Assembly (NCBI GenBank): GCA_020638795.1
Contig: JACKHW010000006.1
Coordinates: 372,001-436,000 of the forward strand
Direction: 5' to 3'
Origin: Planctomycetota bacterium
GTDB lineage: Bacteria > Planctomycetota > UBA1135 > GCA-002748355
DNA length: 64,000 nucleotides
Of this stretch, positions 8,882-17,369 are shown in pieces. Position 1 is the stretch's first letter, and each line of letters opens with the position of its first letter. The notes beneath the pieces were generated by a model. That model saw only the letters and a list, made by a program, of their open reading frames with translations. It was not told the DNA's origin and did no database searches. A program made the position numbers and the translations under genes.

Positions 8882-9319
8882 CTACTCGTTGCCTTGTAGC
8901 TTCTGTGCGAGATCCTCGATGTCGACTGCCTTCACCTCCTCCTTGCGGATGGCGGGGAGGCCTTTGAACTTCCGGAACTCGTCGATGGAGCTGAGTTCGA
9001 CGTAGCAACGGAAGGTCGCGTTTTGTGGGGCGGTCGGCTTCGCGACTTCGGTCACCTGTTTCGTACTGGTGCCGAGAGCCTTTGTCTCGAGCGTGCCCTT
9101 GGCGCGACGGCAGATCGCGAGGGTGTTCTCGAGGTTGGCTTTGATGCGCAGGAGCCGTTCTTGATTCGTGTCCTTCGTTTCGAGGGACTTGTTCACCTTG
9201 CCGATCGCGACTTCGAGGACGGCGACGAGGCAGTTGAGCTTGTTGAGCAGGCGGCTTCGATACTCGGTCGAGCTCAGGCCCTTGCTCTCGTCGCCATTCT
9301 TGTCTCGTTCGCTACTCAT
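8882..9319 (-). CDS. Unknown 145-residue protein
   Basis: An unrecognised soluble protein. The ATG at 9319 is preceded by GAGG with 6 bases spacing; codons further upstream are Arg-rich and look non-coding. Residues 1-85 are hydrophilic and mostly helical (LLNKLNCLVAVLEVAIGKVN, then a basic helix ending CRRAKGTLE). After a Lys/Thr/Pro linker, residues 100-145 contain FRCYVELSSIDEFRKFKGLP, which looks like a short alpha/beta segment. No signal peptide or metal-binding pattern is visible beyond two isolated cysteines. It stands alone, convergent with the thioredoxin-like gene and followed by a good terminator, so it is probably its own transcription unit. Confidence 0.7.
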   Translation of the reverse strand: MSSERDKNGDESKGLSSTEYRSRLLNKLNCLVAVLEVAIGKVNKSLETKDTNQERLLRIKANLENTLAICRRAKGTLETKALGTSTKQVTEVAKPTAPQNATFRCYVELSSIDEFRKFKGLPAIRKEEVKAVDIEDLAQKLQGNE

Positions 9320-9653
9320 GGTTGCCTCGGTTGGTCGCCTCGGTGGTTGCCTGGTGCGCGGCGGCGCGCCGCCGGATCGGCTCTTGATGGTCAGCCTGAC
9401 GCGAGTCGTGTGCCAGGCGAGGAAGCCGCGCTTCCTTCGAAGTCTAATCCACGATGGTGGAGCGGTTTCGGCTTCGCGCCGACTTTCGTCGAGTCGGAGG
9501 CCCTTGTCCGTGGCGTTGCGCTGACGCAACATCGGTTGTATCGCGATGTTGCGCGCGCCCAACGACAGCCGCGGGCCGTGTAGCCCCTCGTCTGATACGC
9601 TCTATCCGATCCACGATCAGCTACCGTCACGCCAACCAGAGGAACGAAACGCC
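9320..9653. other. Divergent intergenic region with palindromes
   Basis: This region separates two divergent genes and must hold both promoters, although I cannot pick clear -35/-10 pairs. It contains a perfect 16-bp palindrome at 9359-9374 and, nearer the plus-strand gene, the pair of competing hairpins listed next. Confidence 0.5.
9515..9553 (+). promoter_or_regulatory. Two mutually exclusive hairpins
   Basis: gttgcg (9515-9520) pairs with cgcaac (9525-9530) around a four-base loop. The same cgcaac begins a longer stem, 9525-9534, that pairs perfectly over 10 bases with 9544-9553. Only one hairpin can form at a time. They lie about 100 bases ahead of the start at 9654, so a leader-RNA switch is possible, but no T-rich tract follows. 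Confidence 0.35.
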
Positions 9654-11252
9654 TTGCGAACGCTCCCGATTACTTTGCTCGCCCTCGCCGGCACGTTCTC
9701 CGTTGTTCCGAGTGTTGCGCTGCCCGCGCAGTCGTCCTCGGATCGCAAGAGCTTCGAGACCCGCTTCTCCAAAGCGTCCGACGTCGATCGCCTGCTCGAA
9801 CTCGCGCTCTGGGCCGAGGGCAAGAACCTCAATGACGAAGCGAAGCGCTGCTACGAGAAAGTCGTTCGCATCGACCCGGACCACGTCGCTGCCAATCGCG
9901 CCCTGGGCCGCGTTCGCGTCGGCGATCGCTGGCTGTCGAAAGAAGAAGCCGAGGCCGCGAAGGACCAACTCGAAGCAGGCGAAGAGGCGGCTCGCAAGGG
10001 TGAGCGCAAAGCTGCCGAGCCGATCGTTCTCGACCTGCCTTCCGAAGACATGGATCGCGCGACGATCACTGGTTCGCTCAAGGGCAACGCGGCAGCAGCA
10101 CGCAAGATCGTCGCCTCGTGGATCGACGTCTCTGGCGGTGACGAGACGGCCTACAACGCTTCGATCTCGCCTCACGTTCAAGTGATGGCGCAGGTGCCAC
10201 AAGAGGTCGTCGATCAGCTCGCGCAAATCGGGGAGTACGTCTACCGGCGGGTGAACTGGATCACGTGGGGCAAGACGGACGTCAATCCGTTCCCCGCTTC
10301 CGGGCAAGGGCGCTTCCACCACTACGCGGTCGCCGAGAGCGACTACAACTCGTTGCTCGGGGACTTCTCGGTCAAGAAACTCGGTTTCTCGAAGAAGGCT
10401 GCCGAAGACGCGATCAAGCTGACCAAGGAAGGTTCGAACTTCACGACCGAGGTCCCCTACCCGCTCCTGATGCAGCGAACGGTCAGGAACCTCGCGTCCG
10501 GGATGGCGAACACGATGGGAGCGCACTGGGTCGGGTGGAACTCTCGTGCCGCCAAAGCCGAGATCAACATCAAGAACGGCAAGTCGCAGGGCGGCGCTCG
10601 CGGGCGCGGCAACCTGCTGACGTGGCTCGAAGAAGGTCTCGGGATCTGGACGTCGATCGACGCGATCGGGTCCAACTCGACCTGGCGCTTCACGACGCAG
10701 GTCTATTCGAACGTCGGTCGCGAATCGAAGGGCGCCGACGCGGACCGCATCGCGATGTGCTACGAGTACGCGACGAATCAGCTCGGCAAGAACGCGCGCG
10801 CGAAGAACTTCTATCAACTCACGCGTGCGGGCCTCAACGAGATGACCGACCTCGATCTCGCGATCGCGTGGTCCATCGTCGACTACATGATTCGCGAGCG
10901 CACGCACGAGTGGCGCGCGATGTTCCAGAGGCTCAACAAGACGCCGACCTTCCGCCTGATCTTCATCGAGGTCTTCGGCGAGAAGGCGCATCAGGAGACG
11001 TTGCGCAAGGTCATGAAGAGCAAGGACGACATGGGGCTCGAAGAGCTCTATCGCAACGTCATCGGAGACTTCGAGCAGCAGTGGCGGGCTTGGGCAAAGG
11101 CGCGCTACCAGGCCGAGTACGAGGATCCTGGAAAGCGTCCTGCCGTGACCCCGCCGTTCCAGCCGATCGTAGTGGGCGGCGATGACAGTGAGGACGACGA
11201 CGACGAGAAGGATCCGAAGAAAAAGAAGAAGAAGAAGGTTCGGCGTCGCTGA
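9654..11252 (+). CDS. Secreted protein with TPR-like N-terminus and Asp/Lys tail
   Basis: A 532-residue exported protein of unknown function. No ATG fits the signal peptide; the TTG at 9654 is chosen because AGAGG lies 11 bases upstream and it opens a good signal peptide (RTLPITLLALAG, cleavage near SVALPAQS). Residues 40-100 look like one or two TPR-type repeats. The centre (about 110-470) contains VNWITWGKTD, a WLEEGLGIW segment and helices of the sort seen in DUF1570-type or peptidase-like planctomycete proteins. I see no complete HEXXH metal site. The last 25 residues switch from Asp/Glu-rich to a run of seven lysines followed by VRRR. The esterase gene starts one base inside its stop codon, so the two are coupled. 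Confidence 0.75.
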   Translation: MRTLPITLLALAGTFSVVPSVALPAQSSSDRKSFETRFSKASDVDRLLELALWAEGKNLNDEAKRCYEKVVRIDPDHVAANRALGRVRVGDRWLSKEEAEAAKDQLEAGEEAARKGERKAAEPIVLDLPSEDMDRATITGSLKGNAAAARKIVASWIDVSGGDETAYNASISPHVQVMAQVPQEVVDQLAQIGEYVYRRVNWITWGKTDVNPFPASGQGRFHHYAVAESDYNSLLGDFSVKKLGFSKKAAEDAIKLTKEGSNFTTEVPYPLLMQRTVRNLASGMANTMGAHWVGWNSRAAKAEINIKNGKSQGGARGRGNLLTWLEEGLGIWTSIDAIGSNSTWRFTTQVYSNVGRESKGADADRIAMCYEYATNQLGKNARAKNFYQLTRAGLNEMTDLDLAIAWSIVDYMIRERTHEWRAMFQRLNKTPTFRLIFIEVFGEKAHQETLRKVMKSKDDMGLEELYRNVIGDFEQQWRAWAKARYQAEYEDPGKRPAVTPPFQPIVVGGDDSEDDDDEKDPKKKKKKKVRRR

Positions 11253-12301
11253 TGGCCGCGAAGCGCGCCCGCGGACAGCTCCGAAGGCTCGTCTACGACA
11301 GTCAGGTCTTGCGCACGAATCCGCTCGGGGATCCGAGTGAGCGTGATCTCTGGTGTTACTTGCCTCCGGGCTTCGACGAGTCGCAGCGATACCCGGTGCT
11401 CTTCGTCCTCGCCGGCTACCTCGGCCGTGGGCGCGGCGAACTCAACGACGGTGCTTGGTCACCGCCGCTCGACGAGCGACTCGACCACATGCTCGCGACT
11501 TTCGAGGCCGAGCCCGTCATCGTCGTGTTCCCCGACTGTCAGACACGGCTCGGGGGAAGTCAGTACCTCAACTCGCAGGCGATCGGTCGCTACGAAGACT
11601 ACGTTTGCGACGAACTCGTTCCGTTCGTCGATGCCCAGTTGCCGACCAAGGGTGACGGCCACCGTGGTGTCCTGGGAAAGTCGAGTGGTGGCTATGGAGC
11701 TCTGCGACTCGCGATGCGGCGACCTGGCGTCTTTCACGGCGTGGCGTCGCACTCGGGTGATTGCGCGTTCGATCTCGTCTACGCGCCCGATTTTCCCAAC
11801 TGCGCGAGGCAAGTTGCGGCGAGTGGAGGGATCGACGCGTTTCTCGAGGCGTTCTTCGGAACGCAAAAGAAGCGACAAGAGCAGATCGAGGCCTTCATGG
11901 TCCTCGCGATGTCGGCCGCGTACTCCCCGCTGCCGCCCGCCGCAATTGCCGGCATGCCGGCCGAGCCAGACAAGAAGTCCATCGCGGCGACGTTCGAGTT
12001 GCCGTTCGACCTCACGGATCTGAGACTCAAGGACTCGGTGTGGAAGCGATGGCTCGCGAACGATCCGATCGAAATGCTCGACGCGCCAAGTCATGCGGAC
12101 GCGTTGCGACAGCTGCGCGTGCTGTTCGTCGACGTCGGCACTCGCGATGAGTACAACCTCGACTTCGCTGCGAGACGCCTCCGCGCCAAGATGGACGCGC
12201 TCGGTATCCGACATCGCTACGAAGAGTTCGACGACGGCCATCGCGGGCTGTCGTATCGCTTCGAGCGTTCGATTCCGCTACTGAGCCGCATGCTGACTTG
12301 A
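11252..12301 (+). CDS. Alpha/beta-hydrolase esterase (esterase D/putative esterase family)
   Basis: A 349-residue serine esterase of the esterase D/enterochelin-esterase superfamily (PF00756 type). The nucleophile elbow is GKSSGG with Ser144. The family fold is visible in the early strand YPVLFVLAGYLG, the FPDCQTRLGGSQY stretch that follows an EPVIVVF strand, and the late DDGHRG block that should supply the catalytic histidine. It has no signal peptide, so it is probably cytoplasmic. The start overlaps the preceding stop codon by one base (TGATG). Substrate is unknown. Family members hydrolyse S-formylglutathione, siderophore esters or acetylated and feruloylated sugars. A glutathione S-transferase gene follows on the same strand, which makes a glutathione thioester conceivable but unproven. 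Confidence 0.8.
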   Translation: MAAKRARGQLRRLVYDSQVLRTNPLGDPSERDLWCYLPPGFDESQRYPVLFVLAGYLGRGRGELNDGAWSPPLDERLDHMLATFEAEPVIVVFPDCQTRLGGSQYLNSQAIGRYEDYVCDELVPFVDAQLPTKGDGHRGVLGKSSGGYGALRLAMRRPGVFHGVASHSGDCAFDLVYAPDFPNCARQVAASGGIDAFLEAFFGTQKKRQEQIEAFMVLAMSAAYSPLPPAAIAGMPAEPDKKSIAATFELPFDLTDLRLKDSVWKRWLANDPIEMLDAPSHADALRQLRVLFVDVGTRDEYNLDFAARRLRAKMDALGIRHRYEEFDDGHRGLSYRFERSIPLLSRMLT

Positions 12302-12340
12302 GCGTGCGCATGGGAAACGTCCACGAGGGAGAAGACGACC

Positions 12341-12943
12341 GTGTCCGAGATCACGTTCTATCACGCGATTCCTTCGCGAGGTCTCATCGTGCATTGGATG
12401 CTCGAGGAGGTCGGTGCTCCGTACCGTGTCGAGCAGCTCGACATGCAGCGTAAGGAGCAGAGAGAGCCGGCGTACCTGTCCGTCAATCCCCTCGGACGCG
12501 TACCTGCAATCCGGGTCGATGACCAGGTGATCACCGAGACCGTGGCGATCTGCACGTTTCTCGCCGAACGGTATCCGGTTAACGGGCTCGAGATCGCCAA
12601 GGACGATCCCCTTCGCGGGCCGTATCTGCGGTGGCTCTTCTTCGGGCCGGCGACGATGGAGCCGGCGGTTCTCTCCGCAGCGACCGGCATGAGTGCGGAA
12701 GGCGAGTACGAGCCATTCTCGAATCTCGACGAGATTGCTTCGCTGCTCGCGAATCATCTTCGGGACCGCGAGTACTTCTTGGACGATCGAATGACGACCG
12801 TCGACGTCGTTCTCGGGAGCACGATCCATTGGGCCTTGGACTTCATGCCGGTCTTGCCGCGCCTTCCCGAGCTCGAAGCCTACTGGTCTCGTCTTGCGAA
12901 ACGACCTGCGTGGCAGCGTGTCGAGGCGACTCTTGCTCCGTGA
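12341..12943 (+). CDS. Glutathione S-transferase family protein
   Basis: A 200-residue cytoplasmic GST. The start is the GTG at 12341, preceded by GAGGGAGAAG. Residues 1-80 form the thioredoxin-like domain: ITFYHAIPSRG at the active-site loop (Ser11 is the likely thiol-activating residue), then LSVNPLGRVPAI with the cis-proline, and the glutathione gamma-glutamyl site ETVAICTFLAE. Residues 90-200 form the helical C-terminal domain ending in the usual LPRLPELEAYWSRLAKRPAW block. Length matches bacterial GSTs. It follows the esterase by 39 bases and may be co-transcribed with it. Electrophilic substrate unknown. Confidence 0.88.
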   Translation: MSEITFYHAIPSRGLIVHWMLEEVGAPYRVEQLDMQRKEQREPAYLSVNPLGRVPAIRVDDQVITETVAICTFLAERYPVNGLEIAKDDPLRGPYLRWLFFGPATMEPAVLSAATGMSAEGEYEPFSNLDEIASLLANHLRDREYFLDDRMTTVDVVLGSTIHWALDFMPVLPRLPELEAYWSRLAKRPAWQRVEATLAP

Positions 12944-12962
12944 TCTTCGGACGAAATCGCTC

Positions 12963-13631
12963 ATGAACAATCGACTCCTTGATGCCCGGCCGAAAGACGG
13001 TGGACGCACGCGGCGGCCGATCTCATGTGCCTCGCTGGACCCCGAAAGCCTCGACAAATCCGTCGCGCACGCACGAGGTCATTCGGCCGAGCTTCTGGCA
13101 CTCCTGTTTCTGTCCGCGTGTGTGTCGTCCGGTGGGAATCAGGATCGACCACCGGAAGCCAATCGTATGCAGGCGGATCACGCGCCGACGCCATACACGT
13201 CCGATCAGATCCGTGAGCAGTGTCGCGACGGTTACGTCGTGCGCCATCGCATCGAGCAGGGCGACGAGACGACCGTCAGCACGATGCGCTTCGAGAAGAG
13301 TGATCGCGATGGTTGCACGGTCGTGCAGGAAACCCGATCCCTCGACGGACAGCTGCTGCGATCGAGTGAGCAGCGATCTACCTGGACGGACCTCTGTGCG
13401 CACGCTTCGTTCGAGAGCGCCAACACGACGATCGAGTCGTGGCTCGGTGCTACCTGGCTCGGGCAGAGGCGCGGCTGGCTCTACACCGTTCGGGACGCGG
13501 ACAACCCGACCAGTGTGCGGCGCTTCGTGTTCTTGCGCGATCTCGCTGGACCGCCGGCCGAGATGGTCGTCGAGAACGACGGTCGCGTCGTCTTCCGGAT
13601 GACCGCGATCGATCCCGCTGCATCCCGGTGA
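12963..13631 (+). CDS. Probable lipoprotein of unknown function
   Basis: A protein of up to 222 residues. A hydrophobic stretch LLALLFLSAC with a lipobox (LSAC) begins only about 42 residues after the first ATG, which is unusual. Either the protein has an extended N-region or the true start is a rare codon closer to the lipobox; I see no ATG, GTG or TTG there. The mature part is about 170 residues, rich in Arg, Thr and Ser, and probably beta-strand (CTVVQETRSLDG, GWLYTVRDAD, RRFVFLRDLAG). No enzyme motif is visible. The gene follows the GST by 19 bases and ends 10 bases before the converging zinc-ribbon membrane protein gene. Confidence 0.6.
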   Translation: MNNRLLDARPKDGGRTRRPISCASLDPESLDKSVAHARGHSAELLALLFLSACVSSGGNQDRPPEANRMQADHAPTPYTSDQIREQCRDGYVVRHRIEQGDETTVSTMRFEKSDRDGCTVVQETRSLDGQLLRSSEQRSTWTDLCAHASFESANTTIESWLGATWLGQRRGWLYTVRDADNPTSVRRFVFLRDLAGPPAEMVVENDGRVVFRMTAIDPAASR

Positions 13632-13641
13632 TCGAGAAGCG

Positions 13642-14406
13642 TCAGCGACCTTCCAAGAGCCACGCAACGCACGTCGCGCCTAGGAGGACCAAGAACTGGG
13701 ATCCTAGCGCCGACGCGATCGCGCTTACCCGAAACGGTGTGCCGACGAAGCCAGCGGCGGCACGCGCGTAGAGGAGGATCGGCAATGCGCCCTGCGCTAC
13801 GTACGCGCTCGTTCGCCATGGTCCGACCGGTGCGAATGCAGCGAGAACCATGAGCGGAACCTGGATCCCTGCGGCGATGGCGTAAGCGAAGAGCGCGACC
13901 ACGTACCAAGAGAGCCAGGACTCGACCGTCTGCTTCGCCTTCATGAGCACGGACATGACCAAAGCGACCGGTAGGGCGATCACGACGAAGCAGAGCGGCC
14001 CCCAGCGCATCGCGAGCGGCAGCAAGCCGACCTCGACGTAGGCGGTGCCCGTGGGAGTGCGCGCCTTCCCTATGTCCTGCAAGTACGGATGGAGTACAGC
14101 GACGACGAGTGCGATGACAACCAGGAGTTTGAGTGGGTTCGCGTAGCGCCGGCGCATGCCTCGGATCCACTTGCGTGCGACCGTTCCTGGATCGACAGCG
14201 GCGTCGAGGGCCGTTCGGATCAGCGGGAGTTCGAGCGTGAAGATCGCGCCGAGAGTCTCGTGGATCAGATCCGTGAGTCGAAGGCCGTGAGCATCCAATC
14301 GCTGGGCGCAGAAGGGGCAATACCGGACGGGTTCTCGTGCACTCGGACTCGTTTCGTCGCACGACACGTGACGACCGCAATCGGGACAGGCACGTGGGCT
14401 TGGCAT
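13642..14406 (-). CDS. Zinc-ribbon membrane protein (DUF3667-like)
   Basis: A 254-residue inner-membrane protein. The start is set at the ATG at 14406, which puts a zinc ribbon at the N-terminus: ACPDCG at about residue 6 and YCPFCAQ near residue 30 supply four cysteines. After a short amphipathic segment there are about five hydrophobic helices (for example LKLLVVIALVVAVLHPYL, LCFVVIALPVALVMSVLM, WYVVALFAYAIAAGIQV and a C-terminal pair). This layout matches DUF3667-type proteins of unknown function. No clear ribosome-binding site is visible. The gene is convergent with the lipoprotein gene and divergent from the DUF669-like gene. Confidence 0.65.
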   Translation of the reverse strand: MPSPRACPDCGRHVSCDETSPSAREPVRYCPFCAQRLDAHGLRLTDLIHETLGAIFTLELPLIRTALDAAVDPGTVARKWIRGMRRRYANPLKLLVVIALVVAVLHPYLQDIGKARTPTGTAYVEVGLLPLAMRWGPLCFVVIALPVALVMSVLMKAKQTVESWLSWYVVALFAYAIAAGIQVPLMVLAAFAPVGPWRTSAYVAQGALPILLYARAAAGFVGTPFRVSAIASALGSQFLVLLGATCVAWLLEGR

Positions 14407-14549
14407 CGCGGCAGCGTAGCAGCGTGTGGAACACGCGAACATCGGTTCGTCGTCGAGACCGTGACGACAGCGCGTGCGATATCGTGGATTGAGGCGACAC
14501 CTCTCCAGCGTTCGGGACATGAAGATGTGCAACCAGACGAGGAGAGGTC

Positions 14550-15107
14550 ATGGAACAGGACAACGCCATCGATGCGAGCGAGGTCGAATACGACTTCGAA
14601 CCCACGGATGTTCTCGAGTACGGCACGGTGCGACCCGGCACGTATCTCTGTCGCGTCGACGAAGCCCGGCCGGGCTGGACGAGATCGGGGTTCAAGCGAT
14701 GGGGGCTCAAGTTCGTCGTGCACGAAGGACCCAACGTCGGCCGGGTCGCCGCGTGGGACGGACTGACGTTCTCACCCAAGGCTGCCGGCAGGACGAAGCA
14801 AGTGTTGAGTGCGCTCGGTCTCCCGCACGAAGGGACAGTTCGCATTCGAGCGGACGATCTGCTCGGAAGGCTTGCGTTCGTGACGGTCGAACTGGGTGAG
14901 TACCGAAACCCCGACACGGGCCAACTCGTGCGGAGGAATCAAGTGCCCTATGGCGGAGTCGAGGCGGTCGGTCCGTCGCGCGACCCGTCGACTCGTCGCG
15001 CGACCCACGACGCTGCTGCGAACGACGGTGAGTCGGTGGGAGGTGTGGCCGGCGACGACGAAGCAGACGCGACGGACGAGTTCGACGAGGCCACGGTTCC
15101 CTTCTGA
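14550..15107 (+). CDS. SSB-like DUF669 family protein
   Basis: A 185-residue protein that I place in the DUF669 family, a single-stranded DNA-binding OB-fold group best known from phages. Support is the pattern RPGTYLCRVDEA, KRWGLKFVVHEGPNVGR and LTFSPKAAGRTKQVLSALGL, which has the spacing of that family. After about residue 135 the chain becomes a disordered, Asp/Glu-rich tail ending DEATVPF, very like the acidic, Pro-Phe-terminated tail by which SSB proteins recruit replication and repair partners. The start has GAGGAGAGG upstream. It sits 66 bases ahead of ligA on the same strand, so a role with ligase in DNA replication or repair is plausible. I see no phage genes nearby. Confidence 0.6.
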   Translation: MEQDNAIDASEVEYDFEPTDVLEYGTVRPGTYLCRVDEARPGWTRSGFKRWGLKFVVHEGPNVGRVAAWDGLTFSPKAAGRTKQVLSALGLPHEGTVRIRADDLLGRLAFVTVELGEYRNPDTGQLVRRNQVPYGGVEAVGPSRDPSTRRATHDAAANDGESVGGVAGDDEADATDEFDEATVPF

Positions 15108-15173
15108 GGAAAGCGACCGGGCGCTCGAAGCGGTGCTTTCGCTCGTTCCGTTTCGACCGCAAACTCGGACGTC

Positions 15174-17246
15174 ATGAGCAAACGTCGTGGATCCGGACCG
15201 GAGTCCGAGCGCGGAGAACAGGCGATCGTTCGCATGCACGAACTCGCCGCATTGCTTCGGCATCACGACGATCTCTACTACAACGAGGCCGAGCCCGAGA
15301 TCACCGACGCCGAATACGACGCCCTACGCCGCGAGTTCGAAGCGCTCGAACGCGCACATCCCGAAGTCGAGCTGCCGGATTCGCCGACGCGTCGTGTGGG
15401 CGCGGATGTACGCGATCGGACCGCACAGAAAGCCGAGCACCGTGTTCCGATGCTCAGTCTCGATTCGCTGACGAATGCCGAGGAGGTGCGGGAATTCGCG
15501 ATCCGGGCGCGCAAAGGGCTCGACCTCGAAGAAGGTGGTGAGAGGGACCTCGTCTGGTCGCTCGAGCCCAAGTACGACGGCGTGAGTGCCAACCTCCTCT
15601 ACGAGGATGGGAGCTTCGTGCTCGGGCTCTCTCGCGGCGACGGCCGGATCGGCGAAGTCTCGACCGCGAACTACGCGCGAGTGAAGGGCGTGTTGGCGAA
15701 GCTACGCGGAAAGAAGTTACCGCGACGCATCGAAGTGCGTGGTGAGATCCTGCTGTCACGGTCGCGGTTTCGCGAACTGCAAGAAGAGCAAGAGAAGAGC
15801 GATCAGCAGGTATTTCGAAATGCCCGCAACGCTGTTGCAGGAGCGCTCAAGCGCGTCGATCCAAGCGGTCTCGAGGACTTCGGCATGGAGTTCATCGCGT
15901 GGGGAGTCGGTGCGTACGACGGAGGCAACGACACGGCGACCTACTTCGACTTGCTCGATCGTCTGACGGAGTTCGGGTTCACCAGGACCGACCTGCTCGA
16001 AGAAGGGCGCGGAACCGATGCGATCCTCGACTACCACGATCGACTCGAAGCCACGCGTGACGAGTACGCGTTCGAAATGGACGGCATCGTGGCGAAGCTC
16101 GCGGACATGGCGCAGCAACGCATGCTCGGGCGGACTGCGCGCGCACCCAAGTGGGCACTCGCGTACAAGTTCGCTCCGCGGCAAGCGTGGACACGCGTCG
16201 AGAACATCCTCGTGCAAGTCGGTCGGACCGGTGCAATCACTCCGGTCGCCGTGCTCGAGCCGGTGGATCTTGCCGGGGTCACCGTGCGACGAGCCTCCCT
16301 GCACAATTTCGGGCTTCTGCACGAGCGCGATGTGCGACCTCGAGACCGCGTCCTGGTGGAACGCGCCGGAGACGTGATTCCAGAAGTCGTCCGTGTCGAC
16401 CTGGAAGCGAGACCAGAGGACTCCGCGCCGTTCGACGCTCCGACGCATTGCCCTGAGTGTCGAGAACCGGTGCACGGCGAAGGGCCGGTCCTGTATTGCA
16501 GCAACATCGACTGTCCGGCACAGATTCGCGAGCGCGTGATTCACCTCGCGGGACGACGCGCGTTGGACATCGATCGACTCGGTGAGAAATATGTCGATCA
16601 GCTCTTCGCCGCGGGCTTGCTCGCGAGCGTCGAGGATGTCTTCGAACTCGACCGGCATCGCGAGCAATTGCTCGATCTCGAGCGGTGGGGCGCCAAGAGC
16701 GTGCAGTCCCTTCTCGACGAGATCGATCGCGCCAAAGAGCCCGAGCTCGCGCGCTTCCTCTATGCGCTCGGGATTCGCCACGTCGGCGAGAAGACGAGTC
16801 AGGATCTCGCTGCGCACTTCGGTTCGTTTGCGTCCATTCGCGATGCGGATCGCGAGGCGTTGCTCGAAGTCGAAGGCATCGGGGAGGTCGTGGCGACAGA
16901 GATCAGTGCGTTCTTCGCTTCGGAGCGCAATCGTGCGTTCTTGGAGCGGCTCGACGCGGCGGGGGTTCGCGTTCGGGATGCAGAACGCAAACAGCTTGCG
17001 GAGGATGCGCCACTCGTAGGGCGCACCTTCGTCTTCACAGGTGGGCTCGAGTCGATGACGCGTGACGAAGCACGCGAGCGCGTCGAAGTGCTCGGCGCGA
17101 AGACCGTGACCGGAGTGTCGACGAAGGTCACCGATGTCGTCGTCGGTGCCGGGTCGGGCTCGAAACGCGCCAAGGCCGAGAAGCTGGGACTCACGATCCT
17201 CGAAGAAGACGCGTTCCTGCAACTCCTCGAGGCGATGAAGTCGTGA
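15174..17246 (+). CDS. ligA: NAD-dependent DNA ligase
   Basis: LigA seals nicks in duplex DNA during replication and repair using NAD. The 690-residue length is normal. Domains in order: the Ia domain with HDDLYYNEAEPEITDAEYD (residues 31-49) that binds NMN; the adenylation domain with the active-site lysine in EPKYDG (Lys133); the OB fold from about 325; a zinc finger with Cys426, Cys429, Cys442 and Cys447; helix-hairpin-helix repeats at about 460-600; and a C-terminal BRCT domain from about 610. All key residues are present. It follows the SSB-like gene and its stop codon overlaps the start of a microprotein gene. Confidence 0.97.
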   Translation: MSKRRGSGPESERGEQAIVRMHELAALLRHHDDLYYNEAEPEITDAEYDALRREFEALERAHPEVELPDSPTRRVGADVRDRTAQKAEHRVPMLSLDSLTNAEEVREFAIRARKGLDLEEGGERDLVWSLEPKYDGVSANLLYEDGSFVLGLSRGDGRIGEVSTANYARVKGVLAKLRGKKLPRRIEVRGEILLSRSRFRELQEEQEKSDQQVFRNARNAVAGALKRVDPSGLEDFGMEFIAWGVGAYDGGNDTATYFDLLDRLTEFGFTRTDLLEEGRGTDAILDYHDRLEATRDEYAFEMDGIVAKLADMAQQRMLGRTARAPKWALAYKFAPRQAWTRVENILVQVGRTGAITPVAVLEPVDLAGVTVRRASLHNFGLLHERDVRPRDRVLVERAGDVIPEVVRVDLEARPEDSAPFDAPTHCPECREPVHGEGPVLYCSNIDCPAQIRERVIHLAGRRALDIDRLGEKYVDQLFAAGLLASVEDVFELDRHREQLLDLERWGAKSVQSLLDEIDRAKEPELARFLYALGIRHVGEKTSQDLAAHFGSFASIRDADREALLEVEGIGEVVATEISAFFASERNRAFLERLDAAGVRVRDAERKQLAEDAPLVGRTFVFTGGLESMTRDEARERVEVLGAKTVTGVSTKVTDVVVGAGSGSKRAKAEKLGLTILEEDAFLQLLEAMKS

Positions 17247-17362
17247 TGCGCAGTCGATTCAAGCCTTGGGCTCGATGGGCGCGGCGCATTCTGGTCGGCG
17301 TGCTGCTCGGCGCGTTCTTGTTCGTCGTGACGCTCGTCGTCGAGACGCTGGTCGCTTCGTGA
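17246..17362 (+). CDS. 38-residue single-pass membrane microprotein
   Basis: A short frame starting inside the ligA stop codon (TGATG). It encodes a basic N-terminus (MRSRFKPWARWARR) followed by one hydrophobic helix, ILVGVLLGAFLFVVTLVV, and a short tail. The positive-inside rule predicts a cytoplasmic N-terminus. Third positions are GC-rich as in neighbouring genes. The overlap suggests translational coupling to ligA. It could also be chance, since GC-rich DNA often yields hydrophobic frames. It ends 8 bases before the converging regulator gene. Confidence 0.4.
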   Translation: MRSRFKPWARWARRILVGVLLGAFLFVVTLVVETLVAS

Positions 17363-17369
17363 TCGACGT

